Shown one piece after another: positions 1 to 8,638 of a DNA stretch of 10,683 nucleotides. The notes under the pieces were generated by a model. The model was not told where the DNA came from. It saw only the letters and a list, made by a program, of their open reading frames with translations, and made no database searches. Each line of letters starts with the position of its first letter. The stretch's first letter is position 1. Source of the DNA: Geminicoccaceae bacterium (GTDB lineage: Bacteria > Pseudomonadota > Alphaproteobacteria > Geminicoccales > Geminicoccaceae); assembly GCA_030824835.1 (NCBI GenBank), contig JAPJRA010000069.1, positions 1-10,683 of the forward strand. The letters run 5' to 3'. Both the position numbers and the translations under genes were made by a program.

Positions 1-1023
1 ATCGATCGCCTGCTCGGTGCGGGCGCGCCGGCTTTCCGGCTTGCTTACGGCGTCACCGCCGCCGGCAACTGGGACGGCGTGAACATCCTCAACCGCCTCC
101 ACGAGACCGGCCTGCCCAGCGCCGATGATGAGGCACGCCTGAGCGAGGACCGTGCGATCCTGCATGCGGCGCGAGCCCTTCGCCCACGCCCCGGCCGCGA
201 CGACAAGATGCTCGCGGATTGGAACGGGCTGATGATCGCGGCGCTCGCCCGCGTGTCGGGACAATTCGCCCGACCTGACTGGCTCCAGATCGCCCGGCTT
301 GCGTTCGACACCGTTCTCGCGCGCATGAGTGACGGCGATCGACTGTTCCACAGCTGGCGCGCCCAGCGCCGTCTGCCGATGGCATTCCTCGACGACTATG
401 CCCAGATGAGCCGGGCAGCATTGGCGCTCCACGAGCAGACCGGGGAGCAGCATTATCTCGACCGCGCCCAGAGCTGGGTCCGCTTCTGCCGAGCCGAGTT
501 CAGGGACGCCGTCGGTGGCGGCTTCTACCTCAGTCCCAACGTCACGGACGGCCCGATCGTCCGTCCGAAGAACGCGCATGACGGCCCGACTCCGAGCGCC
601 AACGGTACCCTCGCCGAGGTCGCCGCCATTCTGTGGCACCTTACCGGCGAGGCCACCTACCGAAGCCAGGCCGAGGACATCCTCCGCGCGTTCGGCGGTG
701 ACGCCGTCCGCCATGCGCCGTCCCATGCGATGCTGTTGCTGGCCGCCGCCATGCTCGCTGAGCCCTATCAGATCGTGGTGGTCGGTGACGGGGCCACACC
801 CGGCTTCGACGAGCTGTTCGCGGCGGCTGCAGGCGCCCCCGTGCCGACACGAGTTCTGCAGCGCGTGGCACCGCAAGCCCTGCTGCCAAGCACCCATCCG
901 GCCGCCGGAAAGTCGCTTCTCGCGGGACGAGCCACCGCCTATGTCTGCGTAGGCGCCACTTGTGAAGCGCCGATCACCGACCCGGCGGCGCTGACGGCAC
1001 GCTTCGCCGCCGCCACCAACTGA
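1..1023 (+). CDS. YyaL/SPATA20-type thioredoxin-domain protein (DUF255 family), C-terminal part
   Basis: The reading frame is open from the first base, so the gene starts upstream of the window; 340 C-terminal residues are visible. Family members are about 650-700 residues, with an N-terminal thioredoxin-like DUF255 domain (not visible here) followed by an (alpha/alpha)6-barrel like that of N-acylglucosamine 2-epimerases. Hallmarks of the second half are present: WDGVNIL near the start, then DDKMLADWNGLMIAALAR, FLDDYAQM, GGGFYLS, RPKNAHDGPTPSANG and the closing CEAPITDP segment. The epimerase-like fold is known for the family, but no reaction has been firmly assigned; a redox or sugar-related role is only suggested. 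The stop is TGA at 1021. A quinone oxidoreductase follows after 19 bp on the same strand, so the two are probably co-transcribed. Family assignment is confident; function is unknown. Confidence 0.88.
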   Translation: MDRLLGAGAPAFRLAYGVTAAGNWDGVNILNRLHETGLPSADDEARLSEDRAILHAARALRPRPGRDDKMLADWNGLMIAALARVSGQFARPDWLQIARLAFDTVLARMSDGDRLFHSWRAQRRLPMAFLDDYAQMSRAALALHEQTGEQHYLDRAQSWVRFCRAEFRDAVGGGFYLSPNVTDGPIVRPKNAHDGPTPSANGTLAEVAAILWHLTGEATYRSQAEDILRAFGGDAVRHAPSHAMLLLAAAMLAEPYQIVVVGDGATPGFDELFAAAAGAPVPTRVLQRVAPQALLPSTHPAAGKSLLAGRATAYVCVGATCEAPITDPAALTARFAAATN

Positions 1024-1027
1024 CAGC

Positions 1028-1034
1028 AGGGGGG
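1028..1034 (+). promoter_or_regulatory. Ribosome binding site supporting the GTG start at 1043
   Basis: The purine run AGGGGGG ends 8 nt before the GTG at 1043. It lies in the 19-bp gap after the preceding stop codon and is the main support for this non-ATG start, together with the family-typical N-terminus that follows. Confidence 0.6.
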
Positions 1035-1042
1035 TATCTTCC

Positions 1043-2017
1043 GTGGCCAACCGCATTCTCGTCGAGCAGCACGGCGGCCCCGAAGTGCTACGCTTCGAAG
1101 CCTACGACGTGCCGGCACCCGGCCCCGGCGAAGCCGTCGTCCGACACGACTCGATCGGGCTCAACTATATCGACGTCTACTTCCGCATCGGCCTCTATCC
1201 GGCTCCCTTGCCGCTCACGCCCGGCATGGAGGGCGCCGGCATCGTCGAGGCGGTGGGGCCGGGCGTGAGCGAGGTCCAGCCGGGCCAGCGGGTCGCCTAT
1301 GCCGGCGCGCCGATCGGCGCCTATGCGGACATCCGTGTCATGCCCGCCGAGAAGCTGGTGCCGCTGCCCGACAGCATCTCGGCCGATACGGCGGCCGCGA
1401 TGATGCTCAAGGGGATGACCGCACAGTATCTGCTGCGTCAGACCTACGTCGTGCAGCCGGGGGACATGATCCTGTTCCATGCCGCTGCCGGCGGCGTCGG
1501 CCTGATCGTCGGGCAGTGGGCCAACCATCTCGGCGCCACGGTGATCGGCACCGTCGGCTCACCGGAGAAGGCGGAGCTCGCCCGGGCGCATGGATATCAT
1601 CATGTGATCGACTACCGGCGCGAGGATTTCGTCAGCCGCGTGAAGGAGATCACCGGGGGCAAGGGTGTGGCGGTGGTCTATGACGGCGTCGGCAAGGACA
1701 CGTTCCTGCCCTCGCTGGATTGTCTGCAGCCTTGCGGCATGGCGGTCAATTTCGGCAATGCGTCCGGCGCGGTGGAAAGCCTGAACCTGCTGACGCTCAG
1801 CGCCAAAGGCTCGCTCTACGTCACGCGGCCGACGCTGATGACCTATGTGCGTACCCGCGATCGGCTCCTGGCCTGTGCCAACGATCTGTTCGACGTGGTT
1901 GGCAAGGGTGTCGTCAAGATCGAGATCAACCAGCGCTTCGCCCTGGCCGATGCCGCCGAGGCGCATCGCGCGCTGGAGGGCCGGGCCACGACCGGCTCGA
2001 CCCTGCTGATACCTTAA
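1043..2017 (+). CDS. NADPH:quinone oxidoreductase (zinc-free MDR family)
   Basis: The product has 324 residues, the normal length for QOR-type medium-chain dehydrogenases/reductases. These cytosolic enzymes use NADPH to reduce quinones or related alpha,beta-unsaturated carbonyls. Visible features are the GroES-like N-terminal half with LNYIDVYFRIGLY and PGMEGAGIVEAVG (about 61-73), LKGMTAQYLL (about 123-132), the nucleotide-binding HAAAGGVG (146-153) and the VYDGVG strand (about 212-217). The cysteine cluster of the structural zinc site of alcohol dehydrogenases is absent, which fits QOR rather than a zinc ADH. The start is GTG with a purine-rich RBS 8 nt upstream. It lies 19 bp after the DUF255 gene, and its TAA is only 8 bp from the convergent RND permease stop. 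The exact substrate cannot be read from sequence, so the symbol qor is not asserted. Confidence 0.9.
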   Translation: MANRILVEQHGGPEVLRFEAYDVPAPGPGEAVVRHDSIGLNYIDVYFRIGLYPAPLPLTPGMEGAGIVEAVGPGVSEVQPGQRVAYAGAPIGAYADIRVMPAEKLVPLPDSISADTAAAMMLKGMTAQYLLRQTYVVQPGDMILFHAAAGGVGLIVGQWANHLGATVIGTVGSPEKAELARAHGYHHVIDYRREDFVSRVKEITGGKGVAVVYDGVGKDTFLPSLDCLQPCGMAVNFGNASGAVESLNLLTLSAKGSLYVTRPTLMTYVRTRDRLLACANDLFDVVGKGVVKIEINQRFALADAAEAHRALEGRATTGSTLLIP

Positions 2018-2025
2018 CCGTCGAG

Positions 2026-5000
2026 CTACTCGGCGGGGGCGGCGACCACCCCCGCCGGTGCCTCGGAGCGTCGATGGGTGCGTGCGAGGAGCATGTAGGC
2101 GGTCGGCACGACATAGAGCGTCAGCAGCGTGCCGACCAACAGGCCGCCCACGACGACCCAGCCGATCGCCTGCCGGCTCTCGGCACCGGCCCCCGTGGCC
2201 AACGCCAGCGGCACCGAGCCCAGCACCATGGCGCCGGTCGTCATCAGGATCGGCCGCAAGCGCAGCGTCGCCGATTCCACCACGGCATCGAGCTTCGCCC
2301 GGCCGTGCTCCTGCAGCTGGTTGGCGAACTCGACGATCAGGATGCCATGCTTGGTGATCAGCCCGACCAGCGTCACCAGCCCGATCTCGCTGTAGACGTT
2401 CATGCTCTGGCCGGTGAGCTTCAGCGCCAGCAGCGCCCCGGTCATCGACAGCGGTACCGTCAGCATGATGATGAACGGGTCCACCCAGCTCTCGAACTGG
2501 GCCGCGAGGACCAGGAAGATGAACACCGCCGCCAGGCCCAGCGTCAGATAGAAGCCGCCGGTGGAGGTGCGGAACTCACGGCTCTGGCCGTTGAGGTCGG
2601 TGACGATCCCTGCCGGCAGTTTCGCCGCCTCACCTTCCAGAAACGTTAGGGCCTCGCCCATCGAGTAGCCGGGTGCCAATGTCGCCGTCAGCGTCGCCGC
2701 ACGCAACTTGTTGAAATGGTTCAGCTCCTTGGGTGCCACGGTCTCCTCGATCGTCACCAAGTTCGACAGCGCCACCATGCTGCCGTCCTGGCCGCGGACG
2801 AAGATCTCGCGCAGATCGTCCGGGTTGGTGCGGTCGACGTCCTTGAGCTGCACGACGACGTCGAACTGCTTGCCGTCGCGCTTGAACCGCGTCACCTGCC
2901 GGCCGCCGAGCATGGTCTCGACCGTTCGGCCGATCGTCTCGACATCGATGCCGAGAAGAGCCGCCTTCTCACGGTCGATACTCACCTTGAGCTGTGGCTT
3001 GTTGAGCTTGAGATCGTTGTCGACGTTCTGCAGCTGCGGATTCTGCCGTATGCCCGCCATCATCTCGTCGACGGCCTGCTGCAGCACCTCGTAGGGCTGC
3101 GAGGTCTGCAACACGTACTGGATTGGCTTGTCGATCGGGCTCTGCCCCAGCGACGGCGGATTCGAGGCGAACGCGAGCAGGCCCGGTATGGCGAACAGTT
3201 TCGGGAAGAGGCTCTTGGTCACCTCCTGCTGCTTGACGGGCCGCAGATCCCAGTCGACCAGCCGGACGAAATTGATCCCCTGGGTCACGCCCGAAAAACC
3301 GATGACCGTGAAATATCGCTCCACGAAGGGCGTGTCGCGAAAGATGGCCTCGATCCGCTTGACGTACTCGTCGGTGTAGGCCGCCGTGGAGCCCTCGGGG
3401 GCGATGCCGATCGCGACGATGGTGCCCCGATCCTCGATGGGAGACAGCTCCTGCGGCAATTGGGTGACGAGGAACACGGCGAAGCCCGCCACCAGCACGA
3501 CCAGCAGAACGACGGCCGCCTTGACCGTGAGCACGACGCGCAGCGACGCGCTGTAGGCGCGCGTCAGACCGTTCAGGGACGCCTCGATACCGCGGTACAG
3601 AAAATTATGCCGCTCCTGATGCCGCAGCAGCTTCGAGCACATCATCGGTGACAGGGTCAGCGCCACGAAGCCCGAGATCAGCACGGCGCCGGCGAGCGTC
3701 CAGGCGAACTCCGTGAACAACCGGCCGGTCCGGCCGGTCTGGAAGCCGATCGGCGCATAGACCGCGGCCAGCGTGATCGTCATCGCGATCACCGCGAAGG
3801 TGATCTCACGGGCGCCGCGAATGGCTGCCTTGACCGGCGGCAGGCCGTTCTCGACGTGCCGGCTGATGTTCTCGAGCATGACGATGGCATCGTCGACGAC
3901 GAGACCAACGGCCAGAACCATCGCCAGCAGGGTCAACGTGTTGATCGAGAAGCCGAACGCCCACATGAAGATGAAGGCGCCGATCAGGGAGACCGGAATG
4001 GTGACGATCGGCACCAGCGTCGCGCGCAGGCTGCGGAGGAAGACGAAGATCACGAGGATGACCAGCACGATCGCCTCGATGATCGTGTGGAAGACGTTCT
4101 CGATCGACTTGGCGATGAAGATCGAGCTGTCATAGCCGACCTCGAGCGACATCCCTTCGGGCATGGTCTCGGCCAGCCGCGGCAGCGTCTGCTTCACCGC
4201 ATCGGACACCTCCAGCGGATTGGCGGTCGACTGCTTCACCACACCCAGCGCCACGGCCGGCCGACCCATGAACCGGGTGATGGTCCGCTCGTCGCGCGCG
4301 GCGATCTCGGCCCGGCCCACATCCTTCAGACGGATCAGGTAGCCGCCCGCATCGCGTACGATCAGGTCCTCGAACTGCTGCACCGTCCGCAGGTCGGTCT
4401 CGGCGAGCACGGTGAACTCGCGTTGCTGGCTCTCGATCCGCCCGGCAGGAACCTCGATGTTCTGGCGGCGCAACGCAGCCTCGACGTCCTGCGGGGTGAG
4501 GCCATAGGCGGCGAGGCGGAGGCGATCGAGCCAGATCCGCATCGCGGGCGTCCGAGCTCCGAAGATACGGACCTCGGCGACGCCGGGAAGGTTCTGCAGC
4601 CGGTCCTTGACGAAGCGATCGGCATAGTCGGTGACCTCGATCGACGACATCCGGTCCGACGACAAGGCCAAGTAGATGATCGGCTGGGCGTCCGCTTCGA
4701 CCTTGGCGATGACCGGCTCGTCCACCTCGTCCGGAAGGCTCTTACGTGCCCGAGAGACGCGATCGCGCACATCGGCCGCCGCCGAATCCTGGTCTCGATC
4801 GATCCGAAACCGCACGCTGATCTGGCTCCGGCCTTCGCGGCTCTGCGAGGTGAGCAGGTCCACGCCCTCGATGCCGGAAAGCACCTCCTCGAGCGGCTGG
4901 GTCACCTGACTTTCGATGATCTCGGGAGATGCACCGCGATACTCCGTGGTCACCGACACCACGGGCTCGTCGATGTTGGGATATTCGCGCACGGGCAGGC

Positions 5001-5091
5001 GGCTATACGCCATCAACCCGACCATAAGCAGAATCAGGCTCAGAACGCTGGCGAACACTGGTCGGCGGATACAGAGTTCGCTGAGGTTCAT
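2026..5091 (-). CDS. RND efflux permease, HAE1 family (AcrB/MexB-like)
   Basis: This 1021-residue inner-membrane proton/drug antiporter is the pump subunit of a tripartite efflux system. The N-terminus (RRPVFASVLSLILLMVGLMAY) is the classic first RND transmembrane helix, followed by the LPVREYPNIDEPVVSVTT segment and a large periplasmic porter loop. The TM4 proton-relay motif GLVVDDAIVMLENI lies at about 396-409, with the acidic pair D400 and D401 (equivalent to AcrB D407/D408). The second half has GLITKHGILIVEFANQ, which carries the relay lysine (AcrB K940 equivalent), and a C-terminal block of hydrophobic helices. This is a full-length HAE1 protein, not a CusA metal pump. It starts 15 bp downstream of the MFP gene, so the two form an operon. 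No outer-membrane channel gene and no dedicated regulator are in the window. Substrates cannot be inferred. Confidence 0.95.
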   Translation of the reverse strand: MNLSELCIRRPVFASVLSLILLMVGLMAYSRLPVREYPNIDEPVVSVTTEYRGASPEIIESQVTQPLEEVLSGIEGVDLLTSQSREGRSQISVRFRIDRDQDSAAADVRDRVSRARKSLPDEVDEPVIAKVEADAQPIIYLALSSDRMSSIEVTDYADRFVKDRLQNLPGVAEVRIFGARTPAMRIWLDRLRLAAYGLTPQDVEAALRRQNIEVPAGRIESQQREFTVLAETDLRTVQQFEDLIVRDAGGYLIRLKDVGRAEIAARDERTITRFMGRPAVALGVVKQSTANPLEVSDAVKQTLPRLAETMPEGMSLEVGYDSSIFIAKSIENVFHTIIEAIVLVILVIFVFLRSLRATLVPIVTIPVSLIGAFIFMWAFGFSINTLTLLAMVLAVGLVVDDAIVMLENISRHVENGLPPVKAAIRGAREITFAVIAMTITLAAVYAPIGFQTGRTGRLFTEFAWTLAGAVLISGFVALTLSPMMCSKLLRHQERHNFLYRGIEASLNGLTRAYSASLRVVLTVKAAVVLLVVLVAGFAVFLVTQLPQELSPIEDRGTIVAIGIAPEGSTAAYTDEYVKRIEAIFRDTPFVERYFTVIGFSGVTQGINFVRLVDWDLRPVKQQEVTKSLFPKLFAIPGLLAFASNPPSLGQSPIDKPIQYVLQTSQPYEVLQQAVDEMMAGIRQNPQLQNVDNDLKLNKPQLKVSIDREKAALLGIDVETIGRTVETMLGGRQVTRFKRDGKQFDVVVQLKDVDRTNPDDLREIFVRGQDGSMVALSNLVTIEETVAPKELNHFNKLRAATLTATLAPGYSMGEALTFLEGEAAKLPAGIVTDLNGQSREFRTSTGGFYLTLGLAAVFIFLVLAAQFESWVDPFIIMLTVPLSMTGALLALKLTGQSMNVYSEIGLVTLVGLITKHGILIVEFANQLQEHGRAKLDAVVESATLRLRPILMTTGAMVLGSVPLALATGAGAESRQAIGWVVVGGLLVGTLLTLYVVPTAYMLLARTHRRSEAPAGVVAAPAE

Positions 5092-5106
5092 GGCCTTGCC
5101 CCGCGC

Positions 5107-6285
5107 TCAGCCGGCCGAGCTGCGCGCGGCACCGACCGCAGGCGCGCCACCCTCGGCAGCAGGCGGCCCTCCTGGCGGTGCCGTCGACGGCACTTGTGGG
5201 GCCACCACCTGGACCGGCACCCCGTCGCGGATCTTCAACAGGCCTCCGGTCACGATCATGTCGCCGGGTTGCAGTCCGGCACGGACCTCGACCTCACCCT
5301 GGCGCCGGTTGCCCAGCTGCACGGGCGTCAGCTTGGCAATGTTCGGCTTGCCGTCAGCCGATGCAACCACCTTGAAGACGTAGGCCTGATCGCCCTGCGG
5401 CTGAATCGCCTGTTCAGGCACGAAGATGGCGTTCTGTCGCTCCGACAAGGTCAGGCTGACCCGGGCGAACAAGCCCGGGCGCAGTTTCTTCTCGTCGTTG
5501 CCGATCTCGGCCCGCACGACGATGGCGCGCCCGGCCTTGTCGATCAGGGGATCGAGCGCCTTCACCACCCCGGTGAAGACCTGATCGGGAAAGGCGTCGA
5601 TCGCCAGCGAGATTCGCTGCCCGGACTCGACGGCCGGCAGAAAGAGTTCCGGCACCCGAAAATCGACCTTGAGTGGATCGATCTGCTCGAGGTTGACGAT
5701 CGCCGTGCCGGCCTCGACGAACTCGCCAGGGCTGACATTGCGCAGGCCCGCCCTGCCGTCGAAGGGTGCCACGAGCTTGCGCCTGTCGAGCCGGGCCTGC
5801 GCCAGGTCGACCGCGGCGTCGGCGGTCTTCATGGCCGATTCGGACTCGTCCAAGGACCGTTGCGTCCCGGCATTGCCGCGCCGCAACTCCTTGGCCCGAT
5901 CGAAATTGCTGTGCGCCAGGCTCTGTTGTGCCATGGCCTGCTGCAATTCCGCCCGCTCGATCGAGCTGTCCAGCTCGACGACGACGGTGCCCTTGCCCAG
6001 CATCCCGCCTTCGGTGAAATTGATCGTCGTGACCCGCCCGGCCACCTCCGGGCGCAGCACCACCGACTCGTTGGAGATCAGCGTGCCGACGGCGTCGATG
6101 CTGGTCTGCGCATCCCCCACGCGGACCGGCTGCGCCTCGACCGGTACAGGACCGCCAGGGCCACCGCGCCCCCCGCCCGGGGCACCTGACTGCCGCGCCG
6201 GCGCCAGGACATAGTGCCAATAGCCTCCGGCGCCGGCTGCGGCCACCAGCAGTACGATCAGGACGGCGACAATGGAACGAAGCAC
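5107..6285 (-). CDS. RND efflux periplasmic adaptor (membrane fusion protein, AcrA/MexE-like)
   Basis: This 392-residue adaptor links the RND permease to an outer-membrane channel. An N-terminal hydrophobic segment (about 4-25) lacks a lipobox cysteine, so it is probably a signal anchor rather than a lipoprotein signal. A Gly/Pro-rich linker follows (about 33-47). Next come the first lipoyl half (about 75-105), an alpha-hairpin coiled coil rich in Ala, Gln, Arg and Glu (about 107-155), the second lipoyl half with APFDGRAGLRNVSPGEFV (about 163-180), a beta-barrel (about 200-290) and a membrane-proximal domain ending near residue 360. The last 30 residues are Pro/Ala/Gly-rich and probably disordered. 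The start is GTG at 6285, supported by GGAG at 6297-6294, 8 nt upstream. The gene follows rho by 39 bp and precedes the permease by 15 bp. Confidence 0.93.
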   Translation of the reverse strand: MLRSIVAVLIVLLVAAAGAGGYWHYVLAPARQSGAPGGGRGGPGGPVPVEAQPVRVGDAQTSIDAVGTLISNESVVLRPEVAGRVTTINFTEGGMLGKGTVVVELDSSIERAELQQAMAQQSLAHSNFDRAKELRRGNAGTQRSLDESESAMKTADAAVDLAQARLDRRKLVAPFDGRAGLRNVSPGEFVEAGTAIVNLEQIDPLKVDFRVPELFLPAVESGQRISLAIDAFPDQVFTGVVKALDPLIDKAGRAIVVRAEIGNDEKKLRPGLFARVSLTLSERQNAIFVPEQAIQPQGDQAYVFKVVASADGKPNIAKLTPVQLGNRRQGEVEVRAGLQPGDMIVTGGLLKIRDGVPVQVVAPQVPSTAPPGGPPAAEGGAPAVGAARSSAG

Positions 6286-6293
6286 GACCTAAT

Positions 6294-6297
6294 CTCC
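6294..6297 (-). promoter_or_regulatory. Ribosome binding site for the efflux adaptor GTG start
   Basis: On the minus strand a GGAG core lies 8 nt before the GTG at 6285. It supports this non-ATG start, whose product begins with a proper basic residue followed by a hydrophobic anchor. Confidence 0.5.
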
Positions 6298-6300
6298 AGA

Positions 6301-6318
6301 CCGGCGAGCCGCCGCCGG
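6301..6318 (-). other. GC-rich hairpin between rho and the efflux adaptor gene
   Basis: In the 39-bp gap, CCGGCG and CGCCGG form a perfect 6-bp stem with a 6-nt loop, and a flanking G-T wobble could extend it. No T-tract follows on the minus strand, so it does not look like a complete intrinsic terminator. It could reduce read-through from rho or protect the rho mRNA 3' end. In GC-rich DNA a stem this short can also arise by chance. Confidence 0.25.
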
Positions 6319-6324
6319 CTACGC

Positions 6325-8016
6325 TCAGGAGTTCATGGTCCCCCAGAAATCCTCGTTCGACTTCGCGTACTTCATCTTGTCGAGCAGGAACTCGATCGCG
6401 TCGGTGGTGCCCATCGGATTCAGGATCCGGCGCAGCACCCACATCCGTGACAGCGTCCCGCGATCAACCAGCAGCTCTTCCTTGCGCGTACCAGATTTCT
6501 GGATATCGATCGCCGGGAACACCCGCTTGTCGGCGATCTTGCGATCGAGCACGATCTCCGCGTTGCCGGTGCCCTTGAACTCCTCGAAGATCACCTCGTC
6601 CATCCGCGAGCCCGTGTCGATCAGGGCCGTGGCGATGATCGTCAGCGAGCCGCCTTCCTCGATGTTGCGGGCCGCACCGAAGAACCGCTTCGGCCGTTGC
6701 AAGGCGTTGGCGTCAACACCACCGGTCAGCACCTTGCCGGAGCTCGGCACCACGGTGTTGTAGGCACGCGCCAGCCGGGTGATCGAATCCAGGAGGATCA
6801 CGACGTCGCGACCGTGCTCGACCAGACGCTTGGCCTTCTCGATCACCATCTCAGCGATCTGCACATGCCGGTTCGCAGGCTCGTCGAACGTCGAGCTGAC
6901 CACCTCGCCGCGCACCGTACGCTGCATGTCCGTCACCTCCTCGGGCCGTTCGTCGATGAGCAGCACGATGAGGAATACCTCGGGATGGTTGGCCATGATC
7001 GCGTGAGCGATGTTCTGCATCAACATCGTCTTGCCGGTCCGGGGCTGCGCGACGATCAGCGCGCGCTGGCCTTTTCCGAGCGGGGCCACAATCTCGATAA
7101 TCCTAGTCGAATTATCTTTCTGGCCAGTCACTTCAAGATTGAGCTTTCGCGTCGGATAATACGGCGTCAGGTTGTCGAAATGGACGCGATGCCGAGCGAC
7201 CTCAGGCGTGTCGAAGTTGATCGTGTTGGCACGCAGCAGCGCAAAATAGCGCTCGCCCTCCTTTGGTGCCCGAACCTGGCCCTGGACCACGTCACCGGTC
7301 CGCAGCGCGAACCGACGGATCTGTGACGGCGACACATACACGTCGTCCGGACCCGCCACGTAGTTCACGTCGGGCGAGCGGAGAAAGCCAAAACCGTCCT
7401 GAAGGATCTCCAAGACGCCTTCGCCCGTGATCGGGACGTCGGTCTCAGCCAGTCGCTTCAAAATCGCGAACACCATGTCGGACTTCTTCAGCGTGCTCGC
7501 GCTGTCGATGCCCAGATCCTCGGCGTAGCGCAGCAGCTCGGCCGCCGGACGCCGCTTCAGCTCCGTGAGATTGACAGCCGGCAACGGCTCGCGGGGCGGC
7601 TGTGGCGCGTGATGCTGCGGCTGCGCATACTCACGACGCTGGTGGTGCCGCTCTTGCGGCTGCGAGTAATTCTGCACCTGTGGTCGCACCGGCGGGGCCT
7701 CGATCGGCTGCGGCTCAGCCACGGGCGGCGCCGCCTGAGCGACCCGTTGCGGCTCGGGCTCAGGCTCGGGTTGCGGCAGATGCTCGGGCTGTGCCGCGTG
7801 CACGGGTACCGCTTCCTCGATCAGGCGTAGCGTCGTCTGCTCGGCGCTGGCACGACCCGATGATCCTTCCGGTCCATCCCCGTTGGCAGCCTGGTTCCTG
7901 GTGCCTCCGCTGCCAGGCGGACGGCCACGCCGGCGGCGGGGCGCCGGAGCTGCGGCTGGGATGATGCCCGCCAGCGATTCGCCGCTACCGGGGGTGTCGT
8001 CGGTCGACTCGGTCAT
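6325..8016 (-). CDS. rho: Transcription termination factor Rho with long disordered N-terminal extension
   Basis: Rho is the hexameric RNA-dependent ATPase/helicase that ends transcription. The protein has 563 residues versus about 420 in E. coli. Residues 1 to about 147 are an extra low-complexity segment. The core starts at about 148 with a Rho N-domain ([16 protein letters not shown]). It continues with the RNP1-like DGFGFLR (207-213), Walker A QPRTGKT (324-330), Walker [15 protein letters not shown] (about 347-360), the Q-loop [15 protein letters not shown] (425-439) and the R-loop KGTGN (481-485). The final FWGTMNS ends the core normally. Walker A has Gln where E. coli Rho has Pro (AQPRTGKT versus APPKAGKT), while the catalytic GKT is intact. 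The gene follows hemJ by 52 bp, a common alphaproteobacterial arrangement. The RBS of the chosen ATG is weak (GAGCGA), but the frame and first residues are consistent. Confidence 0.97.
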   Translation of the reverse strand: MTESTDDTPGSGESLAGIIPAAAPAPRRRRGRPPGSGGTRNQAANGDGPEGSSGRASAEQTTLRLIEEAVPVHAAQPEHLPQPEPEPEPQRVAQAAPPVAEPQPIEAPPVRPQVQNYSQPQERHHQRREYAQPQHHAPQPPREPLPAVNLTELKRRPAAELLRYAEDLGIDSASTLKKSDMVFAILKRLAETDVPITGEGVLEILQDGFGFLRSPDVNYVAGPDDVYVSPSQIRRFALRTGDVVQGQVRAPKEGERYFALLRANTINFDTPEVARHRVHFDNLTPYYPTRKLNLEVTGQKDNSTRIIEIVAPLGKGQRALIVAQPRTGKTMLMQNIAHAIMANHPEVFLIVLLIDERPEEVTDMQRTVRGEVVSSTFDEPANRHVQIAEMVIEKAKRLVEHGRDVVILLDSITRLARAYNTVVPSSGKVLTGGVDANALQRPKRFFGAARNIEEGGSLTIIATALIDTGSRMDEVIFEEFKGTGNAEIVLDRKIADKRVFPAIDIQKSGTRKEELLVDRGTLSRMWVLRRILNPMGTTDAIEFLLDKMKYAKSNEDFWGTMNS

Positions 8017-8068
8017 GCATCGCTCATCGATGGGCCGCAGCAGGGCGGCAGTGAGACAATCTTCAGTT

Positions 8069-8497
8069 TCAAAGCGGTTTCAGGACAGCCAAGAGAACGA
8101 TCCCGATGAACAGCAGCGTCGGGACTTCGTTGAACACCCGATACCAGGTTGCGGACTTCGGGCGCTCATCGGCCTGAAAGCGGCGCACGTGCCGGGCAAG
8201 AATGCCATGGCAGGCCAACATGCCCACCACCAGTAGCAGCTTGATGTGCAGCCATCCGTCGGCCCACTGCGCCTGCGCGCTGGCCAGGGCTAGGCCAGCC
8301 AGCAATGTCACCACCATGGCGGGCGTCGTGATGGCCCGCAGCAGCCGCCGTTCCATGATCTTGAACGTTTCCGAGGCCTCGGAGCCGACCTCGACACCGG
8401 TATGGTAGATCAGCAGACGCGGCAGATACCACATCCCAGCCAACCAAGCGGTGAACGCCATGATATGCAACGCTTTGAGCCACAAGGCTCCATCCAT
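8069..8497 (-). CDS. hemJ: Protoporphyrinogen IX oxidase HemJ
   Basis: This 142-residue membrane protein belongs to the HemJ (UPF0093) family, the protoporphyrinogen oxidase used by most alphaproteobacteria and cyanobacteria for the penultimate step of haem synthesis. Four hydrophobic segments are visible at about 7-30, 53-75, 82-100 and 124-140. Typical conserved features are [16 protein letters not shown] with His11, YLPRLLIYH (Arg27, His32), MERRLLR (48-54), WLHIKLLLV with Lys86, and the closing [20 protein letters not shown]. Length and topology match the family. It sits between hemE and rho; in Rickettsia and Caulobacter the homologue (RP883) lies in the same origin-linked cluster. The ATG at 8497 gives the standard N-terminus, although its RBS is not obvious. 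Confidence 0.93.
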   Translation of the reverse strand: MDGALWLKALHIMAFTAWLAGMWYLPRLLIYHTGVEVGSEASETFKIMERRLLRAITTPAMVVTLLAGLALASAQAQWADGWLHIKLLLVVGMLACHGILARHVRRFQADERPKSATWYRVFNEVPTLLFIGIVLLAVLKPL

Positions 8498-8638
8498 CGG
8501 AGATCCGCACGGATAACAGGGGAGAACGGGGGATGTTGGGCGGAGACTTTGCAGGCTCTCCCACCGGCAAACCTGAGCTCGCTGGAATCGAAAGCTGGCC
8601 TGGAGGGGTGGCGAATGACGCTACGTCCCTTCAATGGC
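8498..8638. other. hemE-hemJ intergenic gap where hemH is often found
   Basis: This 141-bp gap lies between the hemE stop and the hemJ start. I see no ferrochelatase remnant in any minus-strand frame, no convincing terminator and no RNA gene. It may hold a separate hemJ promoter or be a read-through leader. A weak GGGAGA/TCTCCC inverted repeat (8520-8525 and 8557-8562) has a 31-nt loop and is not persuasive. Confidence 0.4.

Noticed and set aside
3856..6189. A 777-codon open frame on the plus strand, antisense to the permease and adaptor genes
   Set aside because: Its product is rich in His, Arg, Asp, Gln and Gly with no domain, and it crosses two strongly recognised genes on the other strand. 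This is typical shadow coding in GC-rich DNA.
7021..7060. Gln in place of Pro in the Rho Walker A motif (AQPRTGKT)
   Set aside because: The catalytic GKT is intact, and Gln at this position occurs, as I recall, in Rho of other bacterial groups. It is noted in the annotation but is not evidence of an unusual enzyme.
6697..7326. A 209-codon open frame on the plus strand, antisense to rho
   Set aside because: It overlaps the Rho ATPase core, which is conserved at protein level on the opposite strand. It shows no recognisable domain.
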